Assembly: GCF_025345565.1 (NCBI RefSeq)
Contig: NZ_CP054475.1
Coordinates: 2,876,006-2,940,005, forward strand
Length of the DNA stretch: 64,000 nucleotides
Reading direction: 5' to 3'
DNA from: Thalassolituus hydrocarboniclasticus
GTDB lineage: Bacteria > Pseudomonadota > Gammaproteobacteria > Pseudomonadales > Oceanobacteraceae
In this document: positions 1-8,965 of the stretch, piece by piece
How the letters are laid out: each line of letters opens with the position of its first letter
How positions within the stretch are numbered: position 1 is the stretch's first letter
The notes under the pieces: model-generated
The model's database searches: none
What the model saw: the letters and a program-made list of their open reading frames with translations, nothing else
What the model was told of the DNA's origin: nothing
Program-made: the position numbers and the translations under genes

Positions 1-130
1 CCGGCAATGACTTGCCGCTGTCGGAACCTGCAACCGGATCACTTGCCGCCTTGGCGTAAGCTTTTCTGCCGGCGGTAGCTGAGGGTGATACAGCTGTATG
101 ATCTACCACATTCAGTTTCAGCTCGTTCAT
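1..130 (-). CDS. FlaG-like flagellar protein, N-terminal fragment
   Basis: The ATG at 130 is preceded by a good ribosome site (GAGAGGTGACTT then ATG) and opens a frame that runs off the left edge of the window. The visible 43 residues begin MNELKLNVVD and are polar and low in complexity, as in the poorly conserved N-terminus of FlaG proteins. FlaG usually lies directly downstream of flagellin and upstream of fliD in polar-flagellum loci and influences filament length. The identification rests on position and on the style of the N-terminus; the conserved C-terminal part is outside the window. It is probably read from the flagellin transcript through the hairpin at 164-183. Confidence 0.55.
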   Translation of the reverse strand, partial: MNELKLNVVDHTAVSPSATAGRKAYAKAASDPVAGSDSGKSLP

Positions 131-163
131 AAGTCACCTCTCAGGTTCTTGGTTAAGCAGCCA

Positions 164-183
164 GGGGAAGGCTGGCCTTCCCC
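164..183 (-). terminator. Hairpin between flagellin and flaG-like gene
   Basis: An 8-bp perfect inverted repeat (GGGGAAGG, loop of 4, CCTTCCCC) lies just after the flagellin stop. No T-run follows in the minus direction, so it looks more like an attenuator or an RNA 3'-end stabiliser than a full terminator. It would favour high flagellin over flaG expression. Confidence 0.5.
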
Positions 184-195
184 ATCAGTCCGCTA

Positions 196-3069
196 TTATC
201 CCAGAAGAGACAGAACCTGCTGACCGGCAGCGTTCGCCTGAGCCAGAACCGAGATACCTGCCTGTTGCAGTACCTGAGTACGGGACAGCTCGGCGGTTTC
301 AGCCGCGAAGTCCGCATCCTGAATCCGTGAGTTCGCGGAGTTCAGGTTCTCAGAGGTCACCTGCAGGTTGCTTACAGTAGAGCTCATACGGTTCTGGATC
401 GCACCGAGGTCGGCACGCTGGCTGGCCACCTGGCCAATCGCGTTGTCGATCGCAGTGATCGCAGCAGTCGCACCTTCGAAGGTCGAAATATCGATCTCTG
501 TCAGGAACTGACCGTTTTCGCCACCACCGTAAGTACCGGTGTTGAAGCCCAGAGCTTCAAGCTCGGTATTACCGTTGCTGCCGACGTTGACTTCAATTTC
601 TTTCGCAGAAGTCAGTTTCACGGTTGAGTAAGTAGTTTCGTAAGTATCTGCTTCAACAGAAGACTTAGTACTTGTACCACCCTGACCGAAAGTCGCTTCA
701 CCGATACCCTCTACCGCAGCGTCCAGACCGAATACACGACCGATTGAAGATGAAGAACCAGACTTATCATCAATCGCGATCGAGATGTTACGGCCATCGG
801 CAGCGGTCAGAGAGATAGACTCACCGTTATCGATTGCAGTCACACCGGTCTGACCTGAGCTCTGGTTAATCAGTGCGATCGCATCAGCACGGGACTTGGC
901 ATAATCGATGTTACCGCCGGAATCTGCCTGCAGAGTCACCGAACCAAGAGACACACCGTTGATGTAGATACCAGCCTGGTCACCATTCTCGAAGGCATTC
1001 GCCTCTGCCTGGGTCACAGCGGTACCACCAACAACTTCGGTTGGATTCACAGTCGCCTGCACACCAGTCTCATCCGATACTTCATTGATCGCGGCGGCGA
1101 CAGCGATACCGGACAAGGTTTTGTTGGACGACAGGATACGGGAACCATCAGATGCGAACTCGGCACTGGCCTTATCTTCGCTGGTTTCTGCCGCTTTGAT
1201 ACTGACGCCGTTAATGGTCAGGTCACCATCTTTCAGACCATTCACACCATCATAAGCAGTGGTCACACTGGTGGTGCCCGATGCCAGTAACTGGCCGGCA
1301 TCATCCGGATCAGACAGAGCAACAGTGACTTTGGTACCGTCGTCAGACTGGAAGGCCAGAGAACCCTGAACATAGTTATTGGTACCTGAAGCCTGGAAGG
1401 CTGCCGCAGCGTTAGTGCCCACCGCAACGTTACCAATCGCGCCTGAAGTATCGAACACCACCAGACCCGCAGAACCTGCTGTGGTTGTGGAGAAGTTCTT
1501 CACATCCAGAACCAGTTCACCGGAAGAGTTTACGGTAGCGCTTACATCCAGATTCTCAGCAGAGAAGTCACGGGCGTTGATCGCATCGGCAGCATTCTGC
1601 GCTGCAACGGTTGCGGTTGAACCCGCAGTGAAGCTGACCATAGAACCACTGGCACCGGTACCCAGCTCAATAGCAGTTGCGGTAGTGGCCATGGTGACAG
1701 TCAGTTTCACGCTTTCATAAGCGGTTACACCAGCCACATTGGAGATGGCTGCTGCCAGGTTGTTCACGAAACCACCACTGGCCATAGTACCGATGGAAGT
1801 AGCACCGTTAACGGTTACTTCATAGCCAATAGAAGTGGTGGTATCGAAACCGGATGCTGCTGCGCTGGCAACACTGACGAAGGTACCGGCAGGGGTTGCG
1901 TTCGAGGCAGAGATATCCTGAGTCTGGGCGTCACTGACCACACTGGCCTGACCTGACTCATAAGTACCTGCAACCAGACCAGCATTGGACAGGTCGCCGT
2001 TACCGGTACCGTTACCACCTTCGATCACGATTTCTTTTACGTCACCGTCAGCGATCAGGGTGAAACCACCTTCGTACACGCCGGTAGCAGCCAGACCAGT
2101 CTGAGCGGCACTCAGAGTACCCAGGTTGATGTCAACGTTACGGCCATCAGCGGCAACCAGCTGCACACCACCTTTATCGAAACCGGTATCAACCGCAACA
2201 ACACCGGTCTGATCAGACACAGCGTTAATCGCTTCCAGTACCGAGGCACGGGTAGTAGAGCCATCGTTAGAGGTCTGAATATCAATGTTCACACCGTTCA
2301 GGCTGATGGTTCCGCTGGCAGCAGAAGCCGTCATTTCAGAACCGGAAACAGTGTTTTCATTCACCTGCGCAGACACACCGGTCTCTGCGGAGTGACGGTT
2401 TACGGCTGCCGCTTTGGAGATAGCGGAAGCATCCGCACCACTGGTGGAAGCAGAATCGTCTTCTGCACGGGAAGCGGTAATCGCCACACCGTTGATGATC
2501 AGGTCGCCGTTAGCCAGCGCGTTGTCAGTACCGATGGCACTGATACCGCTTTCTTTGCTGGAACCCAGCTTGCTGGCTGTCAGTTCGGCAATGGATACGT
2601 CCACTGTCTGACCAGCGTTAGCACCGATCTGGAAGGTTGCTTTGAAAGAACCGTCCAGCAGCTTACGGCCGTTGAAGTCGGTTTCATCAGCAGTACGTGA
2701 AATTTCAGCAACCAGCTGATCAACCTCAGCCTGAAGGGCTTCACGGTCAACGTCAGAGTTGGTGGCGTTAGCAGACTGTACCGCCAGTTCACGGATACGC
2801 TGCAGGTTGTCGTTCATAGAACCCAGCGCACCTTCAGCCGTCTGAGCCAGTGCGATACCGTCACCGGCGTTACGCACGGCCACATTCAGACCTTTGATCT
2901 GAGATGTGAAACGGGTAGAAATCGCCAGACCCGCGGCGTCATCTTTGGCACTGTTAATACGCAGACCAGAAGATAAACGTTGCAGAGCCTGTTGGTTGGC
3001 AGACTGGGATTTATCCAGATTGCGCTGCGCGTTAATAGAGGCAATGTTGGTATTAATAATTTGAGGCAT
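196..3069 (-). CDS. fliC: Giant flagellin (filament subunit)
   Basis: This 957-residue protein is the flagellar filament subunit, exported by the flagellar type III system and polymerised outside the cell. The N-terminal D0/D1 part (about residues 1-165; MPQIINTNIASINAQRNL, then LSSGLRINSAKDDAAGLAIS) and the C-terminal part (about 865-957; ending AGQQVLSLLG) are classical flagellin. Between them lies roughly 700 residues of Ala/Gly/Ser/Thr-rich sequence containing several flagellin_IN-like units (patterns such as AINAVSDQTGVVAVD and LINQSSGQTGVTAID). Typical flagellins are 280-500 residues, so this is a giant form of the kind known from some marine gammaproteobacteria. Cysteine is absent from the parts read. 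The start is supported by CAGGAGAAACACC before the ATG. Transcription is from the sigma-28 promoter at 3156-3182. Ser/Thr richness fits O-glycosylation by the neighbouring Pse/Maf genes. Confidence 0.97.
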   Translation of the reverse strand: MPQIINTNIASINAQRNLDKSQSANQQALQRLSSGLRINSAKDDAAGLAISTRFTSQIKGLNVAVRNAGDGIALAQTAEGALGSMNDNLQRIRELAVQSANATNSDVDREALQAEVDQLVAEISRTADETDFNGRKLLDGSFKATFQIGANAGQTVDVSIAELTASKLGSSKESGISAIGTDNALANGDLIINGVAITASRAEDDSASTSGADASAISKAAAVNRHSAETGVSAQVNENTVSGSEMTASAASGTISLNGVNIDIQTSNDGSTTRASVLEAINAVSDQTGVVAVDTGFDKGGVQLVAADGRNVDINLGTLSAAQTGLAATGVYEGGFTLIADGDVKEIVIEGGNGTGNGDLSNAGLVAGTYESGQASVVSDAQTQDISASNATPAGTFVSVASAAASGFDTTTSIGYEVTVNGATSIGTMASGGFVNNLAAAISNVAGVTAYESVKLTVTMATTATAIELGTGASGSMVSFTAGSTATVAAQNAADAINARDFSAENLDVSATVNSSGELVLDVKNFSTTTAGSAGLVVFDTSGAIGNVAVGTNAAAAFQASGTNNYVQGSLAFQSDDGTKVTVALSDPDDAGQLLASGTTSVTTAYDGVNGLKDGDLTINGVSIKAAETSEDKASAEFASDGSRILSSNKTLSGIAVAAAINEVSDETGVQATVNPTEVVGGTAVTQAEANAFENGDQAGIYINGVSLGSVTLQADSGGNIDYAKSRADAIALINQSSGQTGVTAIDNGESISLTAADGRNISIAIDDKSGSSSSIGRVFGLDAAVEGIGEATFGQGGTSTKSSVEADTYETTYSTVKLTSAKEIEVNVGSNGNTELEALGFNTGTYGGGENGQFLTEIDISTFEGATAAITAIDNAIGQVASQRADLGAIQNRMSSTVSNLQVTSENLNSANSRIQDADFAAETAELSRTQVLQQAGISVLAQANAAGQQVLSLLG

Positions 3070-3155
3070 GGTGTTTCTCCTGTACCTGCGTTACAGAGCC
3101 AGCGCTGTGCTGTAGTAGCAACGTTGCTGCACTCCCTCTGTCTTTGTCATACCTT

Positions 3156-3182
3156 TTAACGGCACACCCGGCAGGATCTTTA
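3156..3182 (-). promoter_or_regulatory. Sigma-28 (FliA) promoter of flagellin
   Basis: On the minus strand the sequence reads TAAAGATC, 11 bases, GCCGTTAA, against the FliA consensus TAAAGTTT-N11-GCCGATAA. The spacing is exact. Transcription would begin about 80 bases upstream of the flagellin ATG. Confidence 0.9.
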
Positions 3183-3388
3183 GAATTTTTTTTGCGCCAA
3201 TATCACGACACAATTCCAACCAGCACGGAATTCTTAAGCGCTTGAAACCATTGAAAATTATTCCGAATGTCAAAAAAACGACAAAAAATCAGCCAGAATA
3301 AAAACCGCGACACATCACTCCCGCAGCGATGGCTCCCGGGGCTTCACAGGCATGTATATTGCTTTGTTCAATGAAAAGAGAGGCTTTT

Positions 3389-5419
3389 ATGACGCACCCT
3401 GCCGAAATCCGATTCAACAAGAACATCGCTTACCTGCAGCAGCACTACCCCTATCTCTACAATCTGGCGCAGAACACGCCCCTGCGGAAGCTGACACTGG
3501 ATATGGACGATCATGGCCGGGTCGATATTCACAGCGGTAATGCTTACTTTTATAACGGTGATGCCAGAGCATTCGCCCGGCAAGAAGCCGAACAGTTCAA
3601 CACGATCGTCGCTCCGGGCAATGCCATCCATGGCCTCAGGCCCCATGGCGCGAACGCCTTTAAGGCACAACGCTATTTCTCCCGCTCAATCACCCGCCTG
3701 TACCAGGACACGCCGGTTGATCAGACCGAGGATTACCAGATCCCGGACTTTCTCGCCCTGGTGGCCATCATGGGGATTGGCGCCGGATTCCATATAGAAG
3801 AGCTGGTCAACCGGCGGGAAATACTCGCCCTGATTATCTATGAAACCGATCCGGAAGAATTTGTCACCTCCCTGTACTGCATCGACTGGGAAGCCATTTT
3901 CCTGAAATTCAGCGAGCGCGGAAAATCCATCCAGCTGGTGATTGGCGACTTTAAGCTGGCCACCGACCAGTATGCGGTACTCTGGAATCAGCTGATTGAT
4001 CATCCGCCCAGTTTTTCCCTGTGTACCTATTTATATAATCACCGCAACCAGGATAAGTACCGCAAGGTCATCAAAAAAATCCAGAAAGATCTGAAGGTGT
4101 ATCTCTCGCTCTGGGGTTATTACGACGATGAAATCAATCAGATGAATAATGCCCTGCATAATTTCCGCGCAGGGAACGAACTGCTGCCGCTGGCAGACGA
4201 GCAAGCCATGAATTGCCCGGCATTTATCATCGGCTCCGGCCCATCCCTCGATGACCGCATCGAAGATATCCGCAAATATCAGGGCAAAGCCGTGCTCTAT
4301 TCGGCCGGGACGGCACTGCGCGCATTATACAAACAGGGTATTAAACCGGATTTCCATATCGAAATTGAATCACACTATGAGCCTTTCCGGGTGATCAGTG
4401 AAATAAATGACCCGGAATACCTGCAGGACATCACCCTGATCTGCTCGGCTCAGACAACGCCGAAAATTCCGCCGATGTTTGGCAAGGTAATGCTTTTTAC
4501 CAAAGACTCCACCGCCATTCATGAGCTGACCAAAGACTTAACCGACCAGATCCGTGGCACAACCCCGACCTGTACCAACGCTGCACTGGCCATCTGTTAT
4601 CACCTGAACCACCAACAGGTATTCCTGTTTGGCACTGACTACGGTTTCCGTAATACCGGTTCACACCACTCCAAGAATTCGATTTATTACAGTGAGCAGC
4701 GCTCTGATCTGGTGAAGCAATCCACCAATTACCAGCAACAGGATCTGATTGAGATTGAATCGGTTGATGGCTCACCAATGCAGACAACCATGATTTATAA
4801 CGCTTCCAGGCGCCGGCTTGAGTCCGATATCAGTTATTTTCTGAAAAACAGAACCATCGAGGTTTATAACTGTGCGAACGGTGCAAAGATCGAAAACGCC
4901 CAGCATATGGAAAAATCTCACTTCTGTTCACTGATGGAATCATCGAGCGCGCAAAAAGAAAGCGATCTTCAGCTTATGGAAAACAAGAAAAGAGCTGTCT
5001 TTTCACCAGAATTCCTGCAGCAACGGACTGACGAGCTGGAAAGCAATCTGAGAAAGATCGCCGATGACATTCTGAATATGATGGGCAGCGGCCAGAAAAA
5101 CCTGACGCAGCATTATCAGAATCTGCATATCGTCGGTCAGTATCTGTCGTTTGGCCTGAGCCGCTATGGTGCTCTGCAGTTCCTGATCCGCGGAGCCATC
5201 TGGCATTACCTGCATGCCGGTGCTTCAGTTGCACTTAAACTTCAGGATTCACCGGAAAAAATGGCGCAATATATAGAGCTTTGGGAAACCAATTTCCGCC
5301 ACTTTATTAATACCGTTCCGGATCATGTACATAACGTCGTCAGCAAAGAATTTAACGACTCAGATCCATGGATTCATACCGCGATTGATGATCCGGATTG
5401 TCCGGAATATGAACCATAG
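3389..5419 (+). CDS. Maf-type motility accessory factor (DUF115), flagellin glycosyltransferase
   Basis: Predicted cytoplasmic glycosyltransferase that attaches a nonulosonic acid to flagellin Ser/Thr before export; this is the role shown for Maf proteins in other bacteria. About 676 residues. The diagnostic MAF_flag10/DUF115 centre begins near residue 280 with IIGSGPSLDD, continues with YSAGTALRALYKQGI-KPDFHIEIE, and later has GTTPTCTNAALAIC and FLFGTDYGFR. The N- and C-terminal thirds are the less conserved flanks. The ATG at 3389 is chosen because AAGAGAGG lies 6-13 bases upstream; an upstream in-frame start at 3329 adds a segment without homology style. The gene is divergent from flagellin and convergent with the Pse operon, whose product CMP-sugar is the likely donor. 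Confidence 0.88.
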   Translation: MTHPAEIRFNKNIAYLQQHYPYLYNLAQNTPLRKLTLDMDDHGRVDIHSGNAYFYNGDARAFARQEAEQFNTIVAPGNAIHGLRPHGANAFKAQRYFSRSITRLYQDTPVDQTEDYQIPDFLALVAIMGIGAGFHIEELVNRREILALIIYETDPEEFVTSLYCIDWEAIFLKFSERGKSIQLVIGDFKLATDQYAVLWNQLIDHPPSFSLCTYLYNHRNQDKYRKVIKKIQKDLKVYLSLWGYYDDEINQMNNALHNFRAGNELLPLADEQAMNCPAFIIGSGPSLDDRIEDIRKYQGKAVLYSAGTALRALYKQGIKPDFHIEIESHYEPFRVISEINDPEYLQDITLICSAQTTPKIPPMFGKVMLFTKDSTAIHELTKDLTDQIRGTTPTCTNAALAICYHLNHQQVFLFGTDYGFRNTGSHHSKNSIYYSEQRSDLVKQSTNYQQQDLIEIESVDGSPMQTTMIYNASRRRLESDISYFLKNRTIEVYNCANGAKIENAQHMEKSHFCSLMESSSAQKESDLQLMENKKRAVFSPEFLQQRTDELESNLRKIADDILNMMGSGQKNLTQHYQNLHIVGQYLSFGLSRYGALQFLIRGAIWHYLHAGASVALKLQDSPEKMAQYIELWETNFRHFINTVPDHVHNVVSKEFNDSDPWIHTAIDDPDCPEYEP

Positions 5420-5437
5420 CCACCGGGCTATGGTTCA
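5410..5437. terminator. Convergent hairpin after maf and the Pse operon
   Basis: A perfect 12-bp stem (TGAACCATAGCC / GGCTATGGTTCA) with loop ACCG overlaps the maf stop codon and lies 26 bases past the end of the convergent methyltransferase gene. There is no strong T-run on either side, so efficiency is uncertain. Confidence 0.6.
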
Positions 5438-5462
5438 CAGCTGAACTATTCCAGCATAAGTA

Positions 5463-6632
5463 TTAATAACGATAAGGATAAGTTGCATCGCCATGCCAGC
5501 CATAAGCCTGTAATGACTGTGCAATTTCATCATAGAAGGACGACGCGACCACCATAATCCACTGGCTGGCGTCGTCTTTATTCTGAGCAATCCATTCTTC
5601 CGCCGGCTGAATCCGGCATTGTTCATAACCGGCAAAAATTCTTTCTGATTTATTCGGGTTACCATCAAGAATAACGTCCGGGACAAAATCCAGAAAACTC
5701 ATTAATGCCCGGCCGCCGGCACCCGCTCCCCACATTGCAATCTTCCGTCCGGAAATCTGCTCAGCCAGCCGTTGCTTCTGCGCATCAATACCCTGCTGAA
5801 AATGACCAATATTCTCTGGTACCGAAAAACTCAGTGCCTGCTCACGGTCACGGGTACAGAAGGCAATAAGGTTGCCAACATCGGATACCTGATATTTCTG
5901 AATAAACCAGCCATGCCGGGCCAGCAGAACCTGCAGCGAATGCTTGCAAAACAGACTTACATGCTCAACATGAAAAGGCGCCCGGCTTTCATGTTCGATT
6001 GCCCAGTCCAGACCCGGGGTTTCAATAAACATTGCACCGTCGGGATTCAGCAGCATGGACGCCGCAGCGATATAGTCATCAAAGTCAAAGACGTGTTCGA
6101 TCACATGGCGGCTGTAAATAATATCCACTTTCCGCCCCAGCGCTTCTGCAAATGAGCGATTGAAAAAGCTGTTATAAACGCAAAACCCCTGCCCCTCGGC
6201 TTGTTCCCGTGTTTCATCATTTGGCTCGATCCCCAGATACTCCATCTGCGGATACAGTGTGCGAATCTCACTCAGCACCTCTGCAGCAGAACAACCGATT
6301 TCCAGCACGCTCTGAAAGCGTTGCTCCTGCCCGGTGACAAATTCCTTAAAAAAGCCGACAAAATCCTGAGTAAATTTTGTTCCTATATGGCCTGGTCGTG
6401 GCGTGTAGTAATGCTGTTTATACAGATTTTCCAGCACAGATTTATCGTAATGCCGCTGATAAGCCTGACCGCAATCACAGCATAATCCATATTCAATATC
6501 GACCTCAAAAGGTGGCTGCAGTGTTGCACCGACCGGAACCGGGTGCTGATACACCGGAAATTTTTTCAGTGTTAACAGAGTTTCTGACTGTTCGCCGGCA
6601 CACACCGGGCAGATAGTTTTTTGATCCGTCAT
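5463..6632 (-). CDS. Zinc-containing SAM-dependent methyltransferase (sugar C-methyltransferase type)
   Basis: A 389-residue protein with the three-part layout of TylCIII/NovU-like sugar methyltransferases. An N-terminal zinc knuckle (C8-x2-C11 and C51/C52-x-C54) is followed by a class I SAM fold with motif I VLEIGCSAAEV near residues 109-119 and RHVIEHVFDFDDY later, and then a C-terminal Rossmann-like domain (MWGAGAGGRALMSFL). It is the last gene of the nonulosonate operon, so the likely substrate is the flagellin sugar or its acyl substituent; this is inferred from context. The ATG at 6632 is preferred: GGAGAACTGAGT lies just upstream and it starts 2 bases after the PIG-L stop. An in-frame start at 6650 would overlap that gene. 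Confidence 0.8.
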   Translation of the reverse strand: MTDQKTICPVCAGEQSETLLTLKKFPVYQHPVPVGATLQPPFEVDIEYGLCCDCGQAYQRHYDKSVLENLYKQHYYTPRPGHIGTKFTQDFVGFFKEFVTGQEQRFQSVLEIGCSAAEVLSEIRTLYPQMEYLGIEPNDETREQAEGQGFCVYNSFFNRSFAEALGRKVDIIYSRHVIEHVFDFDDYIAAASMLLNPDGAMFIETPGLDWAIEHESRAPFHVEHVSLFCKHSLQVLLARHGWFIQKYQVSDVGNLIAFCTRDREQALSFSVPENIGHFQQGIDAQKQRLAEQISGRKIAMWGAGAGGRALMSFLDFVPDVILDGNPNKSERIFAGYEQCRIQPAEEWIAQNKDDASQWIMVVASSFYDEIAQSLQAYGWHGDATYPYRY

Positions 6633-6634
6633 AC

Positions 6635-7312
6635 TCAGTTCTCCAGCCAACGTAAAATAGTTAATGCCTCTGCCCGCTCAACCCCCGCACTGGCTCCGCG
6701 CATCTGCGCCAGCGCATCGACCGCCTGATAGGAACGATAATGAGGATATGCCCGCATTTCCGCATCGTAACACTGCAGAGCTTCCTGTTTTTTATTCCAG
6801 TCCTGCTCACTCAGTGCGATATAGCAATTGGGGTTAAAAGCAGCACTGGCCGGATTCCAGCCGGTTGCGCTCACCACCTCGAAGCTGGCAATTCGCTGCA
6901 CCGGATGGCCGGGTAAAGGCCGGCAGGCTGTCAGCGTTGCCTCCAGTGCCCGGCGGTGATCAGCATTAAGATCGGCGGCAGAATGAGTCAGTACCGTATC
7001 CGGTGCATAAGCAGCAATATGAGGTTCAATTGCCTGCACAATATCCAGCAAAGGAACCTGATCGAGCCGGTTATCGGGAAAGTTCAGCGTTGCCAGAATC
7101 TGATGACCCAGCACAGCAGCGGCCGCCTCTGCACCACAGGTTCGCTGGCCGATGCGCTCTTCGCCACCGGCACGCGATGTCTCACCATCAGCCAGAAATA
7201 AACAGGCAACGTCTTTGCCTTCCCTGACCCAGCGATGGATTATTCCTCCGGCACCCAGCACTTCATCATCGGCATGGGCGGCGATAATCAGTATCCGTTT
7301 CATTCCAGTCAT
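6635..7312 (-). CDS. PIG-L/LmbE-family zinc deacetylase
   Basis: A 225-residue single-domain protein of the PIG-L (LmbE) family, which removes N-acetyl groups from amino sugars using a divalent metal. The metal motif AHADDE is at residues 12-17, and the second histidine cluster H110-SAADLNAD-H119 matches the family. The start ATG overlaps the pseI stop as ATGA, with GGGAG 9 bases upstream; an ATG at 7303 is an alternative. In this operon it could de-N-acetylate the nonulosonate or an intermediate, making a free amine for the ATP-grasp ligase encoded upstream. That order of steps is an inference. Confidence 0.85.
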   Translation of the reverse strand: MTGMKRILIIAAHADDEVLGAGGIIHRWVREGKDVACLFLADGETSRAGGEERIGQRTCGAEAAAAVLGHQILATLNFPDNRLDQVPLLDIVQAIEPHIAAYAPDTVLTHSAADLNADHRRALEATLTACRPLPGHPVQRIASFEVVSATGWNPASAAFNPNCYIALSEQDWNKKQEALQCYDAEMRAYPHYRSYQAVDALAQMRGASAGVERAEALTILRWLEN

Positions 7313-8340
7313 TCCAGAAGCTCCCAGCTCATAGCCGTACCACGCGCAATATCGGCGCGGGCTTTTTTACCGATCACATCAGGTAAATGTTTCGGCTTAA
7401 GGCCAAAACCCGGACGAATGACGCGCACATTATCCGCGCTTATACGCTCACCGGCTTTAATATCTTTAACACAATAAACCGAACGTGAATGCTGATTGCC
7501 CTGACGGGATGGGGCATCAATAATACGGTCGCTGCCCAGCGCCTGAAATAATGCCCGCGCCTGCACGGCCATCGATTTGAATTCCTCTGGCTCCAGAGAA
7601 AACTCCGCATCCGGGCCGCCATCGCTGCGCTGCAGGGTAAAGTGCTTTTCAATAACTCTCGCCCCTAAAGCAACAGCACCAAGTACCGCAGTATTGCCCA
7701 GGCTGTGGTCAGATAACCCGGTAATAACCGGTAAAGTGGCCAGGCGCTTAAGAACATTCAGATTCATATCCGCTTCACTGGCCGGGTAACTGCTGATGCA
7801 GTGCAGAAATACCAGATCCTGCGCTCCGGCCTGTCTGAGCCAAAGCAGCGTTTCCTGAATTTCATTCCAGTTGCTGACGCCGGTCGATACCAGCACCGGC
7901 TTTCCGGTACGGGCAACATGAGCAAGTAATTCAGGGTCCTGTGCCTCAAATGAGGCAATTTTATAGGCTGGGCAGTTAACTTCTTCAAGAATCCGCACGG
8001 CTTCTTTATCAAAAGGTGAACTGAACAGGGTTACGCCCTGCTGGCGGGCGTAGCGGAATAACTCCTGCGTCCAGGATTTTGGCGCAGCAATATTTTTATA
8101 AAGCTGATAATAACTCTGCCCGGCCCAAAGCGGATCTTTAATAATAAAATCGTCCAGGTCGCAGTCGATGGTCAGGCTGTCGGCATCATAGGTCTGAATT
8201 TTTACCGCATCGGCACCGGCATTCATCGCCGCGTCAATAATGGCTTTGGCACGATCCATATCCTGCATATGATTATTGGACATTTCCGCAATAATATAGG
8301 GCGGTTGATCGGCACCGATGATCTGATTATTAATGTTCAT
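7309..8340 (-). CDS. pseI: Pseudaminic acid synthase (NeuB family)
   Basis: Condenses 2,4-diacetamido-2,4,6-trideoxy-L-altrose with phosphoenolpyruvate to give pseudaminic acid in the cytoplasm. The 343 residues contain an N-terminal NeuB TIM barrel (IIAEMSNNH near the start, DAVKIQTYDADSLTI, later TGLSDHSLG and VIEKHFTL) and a C-terminal SAF/antifreeze-like domain (about 285-343, with VIRPGFGLKPKHLPDVIGKK). The ATG at 8340 matches the family N-terminus and overlaps the HAD gene by 11 bases; the longer frame to 8448 would cover that gene. It belongs to the pseB-C-F-GH-I pathway encoded here. Legionaminic acid synthase is the main alternative, but the PseB/PseC partners argue for pseudaminic acid chemistry. 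Confidence 0.93.
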   Translation of the reverse strand: MNINNQIIGADQPPYIIAEMSNNHMQDMDRAKAIIDAAMNAGADAVKIQTYDADSLTIDCDLDDFIIKDPLWAGQSYYQLYKNIAAPKSWTQELFRYARQQGVTLFSSPFDKEAVRILEEVNCPAYKIASFEAQDPELLAHVARTGKPVLVSTGVSNWNEIQETLLWLRQAGAQDLVFLHCISSYPASEADMNLNVLKRLATLPVITGLSDHSLGNTAVLGAVALGARVIEKHFTLQRSDGGPDAEFSLEPEEFKSMAVQARALFQALGSDRIIDAPSRQGNQHSRSVYCVKDIKAGERISADNVRVIRPGFGLKPKHLPDVIGKKARADIARGTAMSWELLE

Positions 8341-8965
8341 AGGAATACTCAAACCGGTAATAGTCGATGCCCGCATTACGGGCAAAGCCGCCGTCTGTTG
8401 CCGGAGAATCTCCGACATACAGCGGATGGCTGAACTGGTAATCTGCAAGCAATCTGTCCCATGCCCAGCGGGAAGGCTTCAGTTGCTCCGGATTGTACTT
8501 ATCACAATAGACCACTTTGCTGGCCAGAGAGTCCAGGCCGAGGCACTTAACTTTATGCTGCTGCAGTGCGGTATGCCCGTTGGTTACGATAAACAAAGGC
8601 CGCCCCTGTAAGTTAGCCCTGATCTGTGCAATCAGGTTATTTTTGCTGACGAAGGCCGGTCGCTCATCACGGTAAAACTCAATCGCCCGGCTGACAATAT
8701 CCGGACTGAGATTAAAACCGGCGAAGACGTCATCGAAAAGATGGGGGTAGGTAGGTCCTAATCGTAATTTTTCGGCGGACATTTTTCTGGCCAGTCCGGA
8801 AACCGCCTCTCCCTGTTGCCCGAGCCAGTGCTCCAGCGCAGTAAAGATGCAATGGTCGTACTCCGCCTGCGCGTACAGGGTATTATCAAGATCAAACAAC
8901 CATTCCTGATAAGGCTCCAAATGGATAAATAACTGCCTGATATTATCGGCAAGATCAGTAGACAT
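8330..8965 (-). CDS. HAD-superfamily hydrolase
   Basis: A 211-residue haloacid-dehalogenase-type phosphatase. Motif I is WLFDLDNTLY (D25, D27), motif II is IVTNG, a lysine follows in the EQLKPS region, and motif IV is YVGDSPATD. This resembles the pyrimidine-nucleotidase/SSM1-like branch. The ATG at 8965 has TGGAGTGAG before it; 11 bases overlap the ATP-grasp gene on one side and 11 overlap pseI on the other, so expression is clearly coupled. The canonical pseudaminate pathway needs no HAD phosphatase. It may act on a modifying group or a phosphorylated sugar; the substrate is unknown. Confidence 0.75.
   Translation of the reverse strand: MSTDLADNIRQLFIHLEPYQEWLFDLDNTLYAQAEYDHCIFTALEHWLGQQGEAVSGLARKMSAEKLRLGPTYPHLFDDVFAGFNLSPDIVSRAIEFYRDERPAFVSKNNLIAQIRANLQGRPLFIVTNGHTALQQHKVKCLGLDSLASKVVYCDKYNPEQLKPSRWAWDRLLADYQFSHPLYVGDSPATDGGFARNAGIDYYRFEYSYEH

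Noticed and set aside
2392-2700. Plus-strand frames inside the flagellin gene
   Set aside because: Shadow frames of a long, biased coding sequence; no ribosome sites.
3091-3273. 60-codon minus-strand frame upstream of flagellin
   Set aside because: It covers the sigma-28 promoter, and has no good start signal.
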